A DNA stretch of 64,000 bases from Adenophora triphylla var. japonica (taxonomy: Eukaryota; Streptophyta; Magnoliopsida; Asterales; Campanulaceae): positions 62,001-126,000 of the forward strand of contig JAFEMH010000984.1 in NCBI GenBank assembly GCA_022495995.1, read 5' to 3'. The position numbers and the translations under genes were made by a program. This document shows positions 55,561 through 64,000 of this stretch, piece after piece (the stretch's first letter is position 1; every line of letters starts with the position of its first letter). The notes beneath the pieces were generated by a model that saw only the letters and a program-made list of their open reading frames with translations, had not been told where the DNA came from and made no database searches.

Positions 55561-57440
55561 AAGTATACACCTTCCATCCATGTCGGTTTTCTTCTTGAAA
55601 ACCCATTTGCACCCTATGGTTTTTACACCTTCAGGTAGCTCAATCAAGTTTCAAACTTGATCATCAGACATGGATTGTAATTCGAACTCCATGGTTCCTA
55701 ACCATTTATCCGAATTAGGAGTGGACATCGCCTCTAGATAGTAAGTAGGATCGTCATTCTCAATGACTTCCACTTTATTACTTTCCGATATGAGAGATCA
55801 ATATTTCTCGTGTTCGGATCGTAACCTATCCAATCTACGATGGACATGTGTAACTTGAACCGGTTTCACAACTCCTTGTGAACTTGGTTCCGTCTCTACT
55901 CTTGGTTCCATGTTATTTTCAGGTTCTTGAACTCTTCAAGATCAATTTTACTCCCACTAGATCCTTTATTGAGAAACTGTTTCTCAAGAAACGAATCATA
56001 TAGAGCAACAAACACTTTGTTCTCATTGCGGTTGTAAAACTGATATCTGAAATTAACCCTGTCAGATTTGGTGCTAACTTATAAGAGACAGGTCTCTTTA
56101 CATAAGATTCGCAACCCCAAATCTTCATGAAAGACATTCTTCCATGCCACATCTCATGTGGGGACTTAGGAATCGATTTAGTAGGGACTCGATTCAGTGT
56201 AACCGCATCATTTCTAATGCATATCCTCAAAAGGAAATAGGAAAGTCATCTTGACACATCATCGAATGAACCATGTTCCACAAGGTTCAATTCCTCCCTT
56301 CAGACACACCATTCTTAGTAGTGTTCCGTATGGAGTCAACTATGCAACAATTTCAAAGTTTTGAGATGATTGTCAAACCCTTGGCTCAAATATCCATTAC
56401 CTCGATCTAATCGAAGTACTTTAATAGTTTTGCCAAGTTGTTTCGTACTCCATCTTGAAATGTTCGAAACGTCCCAAACAATTCACCTTTGGACTTCATC
56501 GGATAGACATAGTCATATCTAGATAAGTCTTTAGTGAATGTAATGAAATACCAAAATCTTCCCCTAGCAATGCTGCTTAATGGTCCATGTACATCTCATG
56601 TACTAGGATCAATAAGTCACTAGCCCTCCCACTACTCTTAGTGTAGGATGGTTTGGTCATTTTACCAAATAAATGAGATTCACATACCTCAAATGATTCA
56701 TAATCATATGAGTCTAAGTGTCCATGTTAATGGAGTTTAGATTATTCGTTTCTCATTTATATGACCAATTGCCGCAAGAATGCCATGTGAACGTGTTGTT
56801 CACATCATTCGGTTTAGATTTCACACTTATATTATAGATATCTTCAATATTATTTTGTATCTTAACATCAAGGATATGAAGACCATTCAATGATATATGC
56901 ATTACAATAAGGCATATCATTAAATAAATATAAAGCTTCTTATTCTCAATAAGAAAATTATATTCTTCATCATCCTCATAAGAAACAAAATGATACTCCT
57001 ACTCAAATTCGGAACGTAGTCACATTTGTTCAAAACAAGTACTAGTCCACAAGGTAAAGTGACTTCATAAGTCCCTACGGCTAATGCAGCAACTCTTGCT
57101 TCATTACCACACATAGGTTTAATTCACCTTCTTTGAGTAGCTTTCTATTCTTTATTTCTTGCACATTTAAACAAATTTGGGATCTATATCCGGTATCATA
57201 TACCCAAGAACAAGAAGTCGAAAAGAAATATTCTTTATTTCTTGCACATTTAAACAAATGTGGGATCTATATCCGGTATCATATACCCAAGAACAAGAAG
57301 TCGAAAAGAAAATATCTACCATATTGATACTTGAAGTAGTAGCAATCATATTGCCCTTCTTCACCTTTTAGGCCTTCCTAATTAGCCTTGCAACTTTGCT
57401 TCCAATGACAATCTCATTGCAATGATAGCAAAATGCATCC
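55561..57440 (-). pseudogene. Copia integrase, protease and zinc knuckle remnants
   Basis: At 56230-55919 VPTKSIPKSPHEMWHGR and IWGCESYVKRPVSYKL mark the integrase C-terminal region. Around 57370-57170 WVYDTGYRSHICLNVQ marks the protease (DTG) and, just upstream, CYHCNEI is a decayed zinc knuckle. Between these only scattered similarity is visible. A tandem duplication at 57147-57312 repeats the protease segment. Confidence 0.7.
57147..57312. repeat. Tandem duplication, about 84 bp unit
   Basis: TTCTTTATTTCTTGCACATT, GGGATCTATATCCGGTATCA and CCCAAGAACAAGAAGTCGAA occur twice in order, duplicating the protease-coding piece in the minus-strand Copia. Confidence 0.93.
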
Positions 57441-58905
57441 TTTTGAGACACTTTGGGTTTAGCCTCTTAGGCTTTGGCAACTTTTGCCTCAGGTTTAGCA
57501 ACCTTTGCTTTACCTTCTTTGCCTTCCCTTTTGAACCCCTTTCTTGTGTTAACCATTAACACACTTGCGGATTGCTCCTTTTGCATCTCATGCATTAAAA
57601 GCCTTCACCACAACATATATCTTTTGTCTAGCTTGCACTTGGAACATTTCCTTTTGTGCGTTGTGCTAGAACAAAAGCAATTTCCACGTGTTCAAGGTTC
57701 TTCTCAAGAGCCTTTAAACATGGTGGCAAGTATAAGGCAAACAACATCATATGAATCATCTCTATGTTTCTTATGTTGCTCCTTATCTGCACTTTGCAAC
57801 ATTTGCAGTGGGTTCAGCAGGAATGGATTCGTTAAGAACGTACAATTTTGCTTAAGAACACTTCTTGAGCATCTGATCAAATCAGAATAACTTGTACCGT
57901 TCTTTTTGAACTTGTCCTTCATAAGGACGAATCGCAATAATAAGGATTAATTATAGTTTAATGCTATTTCTACAACAAAAATATGCAACACATATGAACA
58001 CATATAAGTACCGATTTCATTTAAGAGATTAAATAACGTATTTCATAAATACTCCCACTAAATTATATAACCTTCTTATGCAAATATACATAATATAATT
58101 TAATAGGCTAAGACCCAACTTTAATTTAATTTCAAGTCGGCTATGGCACGACTGGTAAAAATTAAACTAAAAAGGTAGATAACATTTATCAATCATATCA
58201 ATATATGACTCTTAGATCCTTTATGAGATTATAGACATCATATGTCACATGTTTCAATCTCATCTTATGCCTTAGGCCCAAAACTGTTTTGATAGCCTAA
58301 TTGAGTTCAACCATGTTAAACGTATAGCAATCACCGTTTGCTCATCTTGATCATACAAAGATAGAATTAATGTACCTCGATGTGGCGTAGCCTACATAAA
58401 ACTATCCGTGTACTCACAAGTCTTTAAAAATGGGTGGCATAAACAAACTCAAATTTTAATGAAGGTTCAATTTTCATGTTTATCAATTAACATGCCAAGG
58501 TTGATTCATGAAAACTATATGAGCATAATTATGAACATGGAATGATGCAACACAAATCACTTTTGATCAGTAATTACTAGTACGCGGCCACGTGCTCCAA
58601 ATTTATCCCACACTTCCATCGAAGTGCCTGTGGGGAAGGTTTTGGTGTCCAGCCAATATACTAAGTAATACTTCACAAATATCCTAGATTAATCACATTA
58701 ATCATATTAATGAAATTGACATCCCATAATCTAGATTAATCATATTAAGCATATATTTCAATTTCATAATCATGGTATATCATTATATACAATTACTTTC
58801 ATAAGCAAATCCCATATAAATTCATGTTCTAAATCATATACATCATGAAAATTCATATAATCACATTACATAATTATCATGATTATCTAATATAAACATC
58901 ATGAA
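57441..58905 (-). other. Copia gag and leader region, not readable
   Basis: By position this should encode gag and the 5' leader of the minus-strand element. I could not identify a confident gag motif; the lysine-rich piece at 57480-57540 (complement of GCCTTTGCC/ACCTTTGC repeats) may be its end. 57950-58900 is AT-rich noncoding leader. Confidence 0.45.
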
Positions 58906-58922
58906 CGGGGCTCTGATACCAC

Positions 58923-59679
58923 TGTTGGGTTTCGAGGGTCCATGCGCAGTGGAATAATGCAATAACTCGAAAAACCCCAAGCCCTAGAATCCGTTCTAGA
59001 TGATTAATTAAGAAAAGATGAAATAGAAATACCAACCTTGAATGCTTTTGCCTTTGATAAACTTGACCCAACTCCAGATTAAACGACCTTGTTAATCCTT
59101 GATGAACGAACGGGAATCACGAACCAAAGATCTTGACGAGCGAAGATCCTCTATGTGTATCCACGCGAGGAACGAACCCTAGAACTCTTCTAGGAGGATT
59201 GCTAGATCCTTTTGATTGAAACACCTTTCAATCAATGAAGAACAATGGAATTGGTAGTGTTTGATTCTCAATTCTCAATTGAAATCTCTCACTTTTAGTG
59301 TTTCTCTCAAGCCAAAACGTTCTAATGACGGCTAGGGCAACCAGGGGCAAGTATTTATACGTTACAAATAAAAGCCCTTTGCGAAAACCCTAAAATTAGG
59401 TCATTTACGTATCAGTCCAGGCCCGACGGGACGACTCGTCCCCCAGGGCACGAGTCGTCCCCTTTGCACAACCCACTGATACTGGCGTCCCTTCATAAGT
59501 CACGACTTGGCTTTGCTCATGGGACGAGTCATCCCTTTGGGCACGACTCGTGCCCCAGAGCACGAGTCGTCCCTCAGGACACCCCCACTGAATCATCCGT
59601 CCCCTTAAGGGCACGACTTGGTTCAGCCATGGGAACGAGTCGTCCCCCTGAGCACAGAAAACCCATTTTCTTCATTTTT
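58923..59679 (-). repeat. Truncated 5' LTR of the minus-strand Copia
   Basis: Matches the first 757 bp of 52613-54169 with few differences and stops in a T run at about 59679. Confidence 0.88.
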
Positions 59680-61280
59680 TTTTTAGGTTTGATGCTTAAG
59701 TTGATTATAACACTTCATTAAAATAATTAAATCATTATAAAATAATTGCTCAAAATTCATTTATAAAATTCATTTATAGTAATAATAAAAAAAGTGAAAA
59801 TTTTATTTTGGAGCAGAAGGAGGGAGAAATACGGTAGCATTTGTTAAATAGCCAACTGATATGTGGTGGTTATGTGGTTAGGGAGGGGCCTATCTTGTAA
59901 TTTCATCTTCCAACAAGTACTATTATTTCTTTGTCCAGAGTGATTTCTAGGGTTGCGGAGTTCTAATTTTTTGGGTTCTTTCTTCTTGTTCTATTTTTTT
60001 CCAAGAAGATAAAGTACTTCTTAGTAGAGAGGTTTGTTGGTTGATTCTAATACAAGTATCATTCCTTCGTCTTACATCTTAAGCGGTTCTCTTCATGATA
60101 TACATTTTATTTTCGTTCAAATTTTTCTGATTTTAATTAAAGTATAAAATTGCTTCAAAGTAATAATAATGATAGAATTATAAAAAATAAGTAACTACAA
60201 CTGGTCATCATAAATACTAGTACTACCACTGACCATCTTTTAACACTTCATTTATAAAAACTTCAAAGGTCTATATCTGACTGCCTAAATAACGTCTTTT
60301 GGGGGTTTTTAAACCCTTTATCGCGAGGCAAAACCCGGTGACTTTTGTAGGTCTCGAAATTTCCTTTTCCAACAAACATTTTGAATATTAATCTCAAAAG
60401 TAAGTAAAAGATACAAGAATTTAAAGTGGTTCAGAGTAAGAAACTTCTCCTACGTTCACTTCTCACTGTCATTCTTGACAAATGAAGAAACAATCCACTA
60501 TGATACTCTTCTTAGTAATTATATAGATTGTTTTAAAAAATACCGCTACAATTCTCTTCTTAATTGTTCACAGCAATTAAGGATGCTAATTGCATAGCAT
60601 TTATAAGTAACCAAAAAAAGAAGAAGTTTCTCAAATCAAGATGCTTCACAAAGTTGAGAGAAAATGTATTAAGTGCAAGGTTTCAAGGGTTTGGAGGTGT
60701 GAGGTTTTTGGTTTAAAGGTTTATAAAAAGGAGTGGTTTGTAATGGTCTAGAAAATCCAATGAACTTGATTTCAACGTAAGTCAAATTAATTATATGAGC
60801 ATTTTTTAACAAACATGAATATAATTAGGAAACCTAGGCCAAAATCTTGCAAAAAAACTAGTTTTTTCGTAACATAAGAAAAAAACTAGTTTTAAAGCAC
60901 TAAGTCTAACTAATAAGAGTGATGAACTGTTCTGAAAACTAGTTTTTTTATAACATTTTGAAAAAAAATAGTTTTTCACAAGAGTTACTCGAAACCTAGT
61001 TAATAAATGTTTCATTAATCAAATAAAATCCTAACCCTGCAAGGAATTCCTCTCATTCTAGGATCCATTATTAAATAGACTAAAGAAACTTCCTTGTCAC
61101 GCTCTATAGTTTTTAATTTACATGTTCTTCAAAGAGAAAAAAAAAACTATTTATAATTAAATGTATAAATTAATACGTATTTTTAAACCGAAATAAATGA
61201 AAAACATAAAAAAAAATACCCCACCCCAGTCAGTCAGGTATCCTTCTCATTCTTGGATTCATACTAAACACACTCCCCTT
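59680..61280. other. Intergenic with an LTR-like scrap
   Basis: Mostly AT-rich. At 60400-60520 the text AGTGGTTCAGAGT, CTCCTACGTTCACTTCTCACTGTC and CTTGACAAATGA parallels 63225-63300, so a scrap of the same retrotransposon family is likely. 60850-60980 has repeated AAAACTAGTTTTT motifs. No gene. Confidence 0.4.
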
Positions 61281-61288
61281 TATATATA
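61281..61288 (+). promoter_or_regulatory. TATA box of the second RING gene
   Basis: TATATATA lies 66 bp before ATG 61354. Confidence 0.5.
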
Positions 61289-61353
61289 CTTCGTGTATAA
61301 CACTATGCACGTACATACAACACCCACAGATAAGAGAGAAATTTAGATTAAAG

Positions 61354-62024
61354 ATGTCGCAATGCTGCGACCGATGCAACTGTGTTTTCTTCCCCACCAC
61401 CTCCGCTGTCCGCTGCCCTACCTGCAACACCTCAAGCCGCCTCCCCGAGGCCCTCCCACTACCACCACCAACCCCATTACCAATATTATCCATCCAATCT
61501 AATTTCATCCAATTTGATATCCTTGAAGATGATGATTTCATCCAATTAGATATCCTTGAAGACAACGAAGATTTTGTCCCTTTAATTGAAGTAGTAGATG
61601 ATTTGGTTCGTTTCATCGAAGACGACAAAGATTTTGATACAACCGTTGATTGGACGGCTGATCACTACGAACCTCGTCCAACCCCAGCCGTCACTTCATC
61701 AATTCCCTCAACGCCCACAAAGTCACGGTCACTGGCCCTGTCCTGAAACAAGACCTGAATACGGAATCGTCCTGTGTTATTTGCTCCAATGAGTTTCAGT
61801 TGAAGGAAAGTGTGAATAAGATGCCGTGCAGTCACTGGTTTCATTATGAATGCATTGTCAAGTGGATTAATTTGAAGAATACTTGTCCTTTGTGTCGGTA
61901 TGAGTTCCCTGGACCAGGATCAACTGTTATGATCATCGCAGGAGAGTCCACATTATTTAGAGACACTGGAGAGTTTTTTCGAGGGACTAGGTCATATCGG
62001 GGGCGGACCTACCCCTTAGTATAA
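61354..62024 (+). pseudogene. RING-H2 gene with N-terminal zinc ribbon, frameshifted
   Basis: From ATG 61354 the first frame has an N-terminal Cys4 zinc ribbon (CDRCNCVFFP, VRCPTCNTSS), a proline stretch, an internal duplication in which FIQFDILEDDD is echoed by FIQLDILEDNE, and an acidic linker; it stops at 61744. The second frame, already open at KVTVTGPVL, carries SSCVICSNEFQL, MPCSHWFHYECIVKWI and NTCPLCRYEFP, a full RING-H2 finger with all ligands, and ends at 62024. The zinc-ribbon plus RING layout is that of plant RDUF/RZF-type E3 ligases. A single indel at about 61690-61725 would explain the break; there is no obvious intron with GT/AG. It could be a pseudogene, a null allele or a sequence error. 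Confidence 0.75.
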
Positions 62025-63000
62025 GGGCTTAGTATAAGGGGCTGGTGCCCCCTTCACTTTTCAAAAGTTGTAAAATTAGTACTAGTAACTTTTTAAAATT
62101 CAGATTTTTACTATTAAAATTTGTGCTTTGTCTTTTTTGTGATAAAAAAAAAAATAAATAACATTGTATTATAATTTGCTCCCGTTTAAAAAATATTCTG
62201 AGATCGTCATTGGGTAGTATGTTAATACTTGACATGATCATGCCCGAAATGCCGGCAGATATATGAGTATAATAGAAAACCACATTATTATTAGTCGGGA
62301 TGAATTGAGAACATACAATCTAGTCTAGCTGTATGCCAATTGCACTAGCCTATTATACAATATATTATAGCAACATTTTCACCTTTTTGCATCTTATTTC
62401 TGTGATTTATTTTTATGTGGCTTAAAGTTTAAAATTTGTGCTTTGCCTCTTTTGTGATCAAGAAAAATTAACACCGTAGATTGTGCATAGTTTCCGCCAC
62501 AATTTTCACAACCTGTTTAAAACATACAATAGGTAAGGTTGTAAAGATGATGGAATGAAATTATTAACACAAGCTTCTATATTGGAGACAAGTCAACCTC
62601 AGGAACCGCGAATTCAATGAAGCCAAAATATGGATTTCCCCGTCTAAAATTTCAATTTTCAAGCATAAGTACAAGTCGGTTAAGAGAACAACAAAATGGA
62701 AAACTGCTAATCATAAGATTTTGGGAAATTCAGTAAAAATGGTAAATCAATGGGATAATATCTGATGCCAAAGTAAAAACAGAGTGGTTAAATCGCGTAT
62801 ATTCTACAAACCACAAACATTATATTATCTTATTTTTCGGCCTGAGATTATTGTGTGTGATTTTGTAGAAATTGGTCTCTTGCACACGTCATTTTGATAT
62901 ATTGGGGTTAAATTTGTTTCAAAATTTGGTTATAGCTAAAAATATTGGTGCAGTTTCGGTTATTTGCTGCTACTCCCCCTATGTTACTTGTTAATAAGGA
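62025..63000. other. 3' flank and intergenic DNA
   Basis: 62012-62045 has a direct repeat CTTAGTATAAGGG. AATTTGTGCTTTG recurs near 62118 and 62433. AT-rich, without a gene. Confidence 0.4.
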
Positions 63001-64000
63001 TACTGAAAGATCCTGTTTACTTTAATTAGATTGGAAGGTTAGACAGTTAAGCTTTGACAGCTGAGGTGAAGTCTTAGCTGTCAGATATTAACTGGATTTA
63101 AAAGCAAGTGTTAAATGTGCAGCGGAATAGAAGTGTTGAAATAATGTAAAGACAAGTTAATGGTGTATGTGTGTGTAGATGTGTGTGTGTGCTGTGTGAT
63201 AATACCAAATGAACACAAGGAATTTTAAGGTGGTTCAGAGTTCATTCCTCCTACGTCCACCCTCACTGTCAACCTTGACAAGTGAGATCAATCCACTTAA
63301 ATCTAGTTCCCGTTAAGATTTACAAAGGATTGGGTAGGCAAGTTCCTTGAACTTCCTCTTCCTAATAAGTACAGTCTATTAGGGATTATGCTCTATACTA
63401 AGCAAGTTACAATACCCACTTAAAGTCAGTCTTAAGTGGTTTTACCAATTAGTTTATACACCTGAGGTCAGTTACAAGTGTCTCAAAGTTGTTTTGATTG
63501 TTGGTTGCAGGTTGAGAAGGGTTGAAGGTAAGGTTGTAAAAGTTGTGTATGTTTGGGGTGGTGTCTTCAGTCTTGGATGACTCCTTTTATAGGCTTGGAT
63601 ATAGCCGTTGGAGGGGACAAGGAAGTAAATGTATGTTGGAGTTGCATTTAGAGCCTTTGTTGACTGAAAAATGACATAGCTGGAATCTGCAACCATGGAT
63701 GTGATCTTCATGGAGATGAGCTGGATACATCAGATGAGAGAGATTGGGCAAGGCACATCTTGATCATCACATAAGTACATCACTGCTGTTTGTTTGCTGA
63801 AGATCATAGCTGTCAGAGGGATGAAGCCTTTGCTGTTTGAGAACCTTAGCTGTCAGAGCTAAGTCTTTGATCTAGATGGTTTAGGCAATATGTAATGATC
63901 CATATGTAAATAAATACATTGATATATATGATTGGTCTTGATTTAGATCATTGAAGCTTGGTTAAATCATTGCTGTCCAGTTGATATATAAGATGTGCAG
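63001..64000. mobile_element. LTR-like sequence running off the window
   Basis: Landmarks include TGCAGCGGAATAGAAG (63119), GGTGGTTCAGAGT (63230), TACGTCCACCCTCACTGTC (63252) and repeated AGCTGTCAGA motifs (63077, 63808, 63850). Text of this type is common in plant Copia LTRs. The pairing with 60400-60520 supports a repeat family. No coding sequence is recognised, and the element cannot be bounded in this window. Confidence 0.4.

Larger units (their letters stand above)
52613..59679 (-). mobile_element. Decayed Copia retrotransposon, 5' LTR truncated
   Basis: The left LTR (3' LTR for this strand) spans 52613-54169 (TGTTGG...CTAACA, 1557 bp). The right LTR starts at 58923 but homology stops at about 59679, after 757 bp, in a T run, so its outer half is lost and no target duplication can be tested. 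The primer site complement GGCTCTGATACCA precedes the right LTR at about 58909-58921. The polypurine region is AAGTGGGAGACTGTAGC read on the minus strand next to 54169. The interior contains Copia pol in many broken frames. Where both LTRs exist they look very similar, with few differences by eye. Confidence 0.9.

Overview
The window is nuclear DNA of a flowering plant, most likely a eudicot. The evidence is split, intron-bearing genes with GT/AG sites, plant-specific families (LRR receptor-like protein, PPR, MUT9-like kinase), plant Copia and Ty3/gypsy retrotransposons, and abundant Stowaway, Tourist, Mutator-like and hAT-like miniature elements. I cannot name the species. It reads as a transposon-rich, gene-poor region that has collected broken gene copies. 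The only gene with a continuous reading frame and all key residues is a small RING-H2 protein at 51.7-52.2 kb.

Layout. 1-11.4 kb: decayed DNA with one exon of a peroxisomal-type long-chain acyl-CoA synthetase, a foldback element, remains of a transposon with a 'gypsy-type transposase' domain, a three-exon NSE1 (SMC5/6 complex) fragment with a frameshift, two well-bounded MITEs and an orphan receptor-like-protein C-terminus. 11.9-15.5 kb: two direct copies of a 1.2 kb sequence; each carries a transposon the other lacks (Stowaway in the first, a 490 bp Mutator-like element in the second), so each proves the other's empty site. 17.4-20.2 kb: an almost full-length EIX/Cf-type LRR receptor-like protein gene with two small frameshifts. 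20.5-26.9 kb, minus strand: 5' exons of a GRWD1-type WD40 protein followed in the same orientation by exons of a MUT9-like (casein kinase I family) kinase, both with nonsense codons, frameshifts and missing exons.

27.8-42.9 kb, minus strand: a truncated Tat-type gypsy element (gag, protease, RT, RNase H, second archaeal-type RNase H, start of integrase). A complete Sirevirus-type Copia element sits inside it at 30058-40796 with a perfect TCTTC target duplication. A truncated Copia LTR abuts the gypsy gag end (42.9-44.4 kb), followed by an LTR-like sequence and an hAT-like GCTCGAGC-rich element with an 8 bp target duplication. 46.8-51.4 kb: a PPR scrap and a TBC (Rab-GAP, TBC1D5-like) gene fragment on the minus strand, split inside an exon by a small Copia derivative with apparently identical LTRs and a GACCT duplication. 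52.6-59.7 kb: a decayed minus-strand Copia element. 61.35-62.02 kb: a second RING gene with a frameshift. The last kilobase is LTR-like.

The genes do not form a pathway. The coherent story is turnover: fragments of at least seven unrelated host genes lie among several generations of nested transposons. I found no new enzymatic or defence system; the most informative objects are the chimeric GRWD1-kinase locus, the very young non-autonomous Copia insertion and the reciprocal insertion pair.
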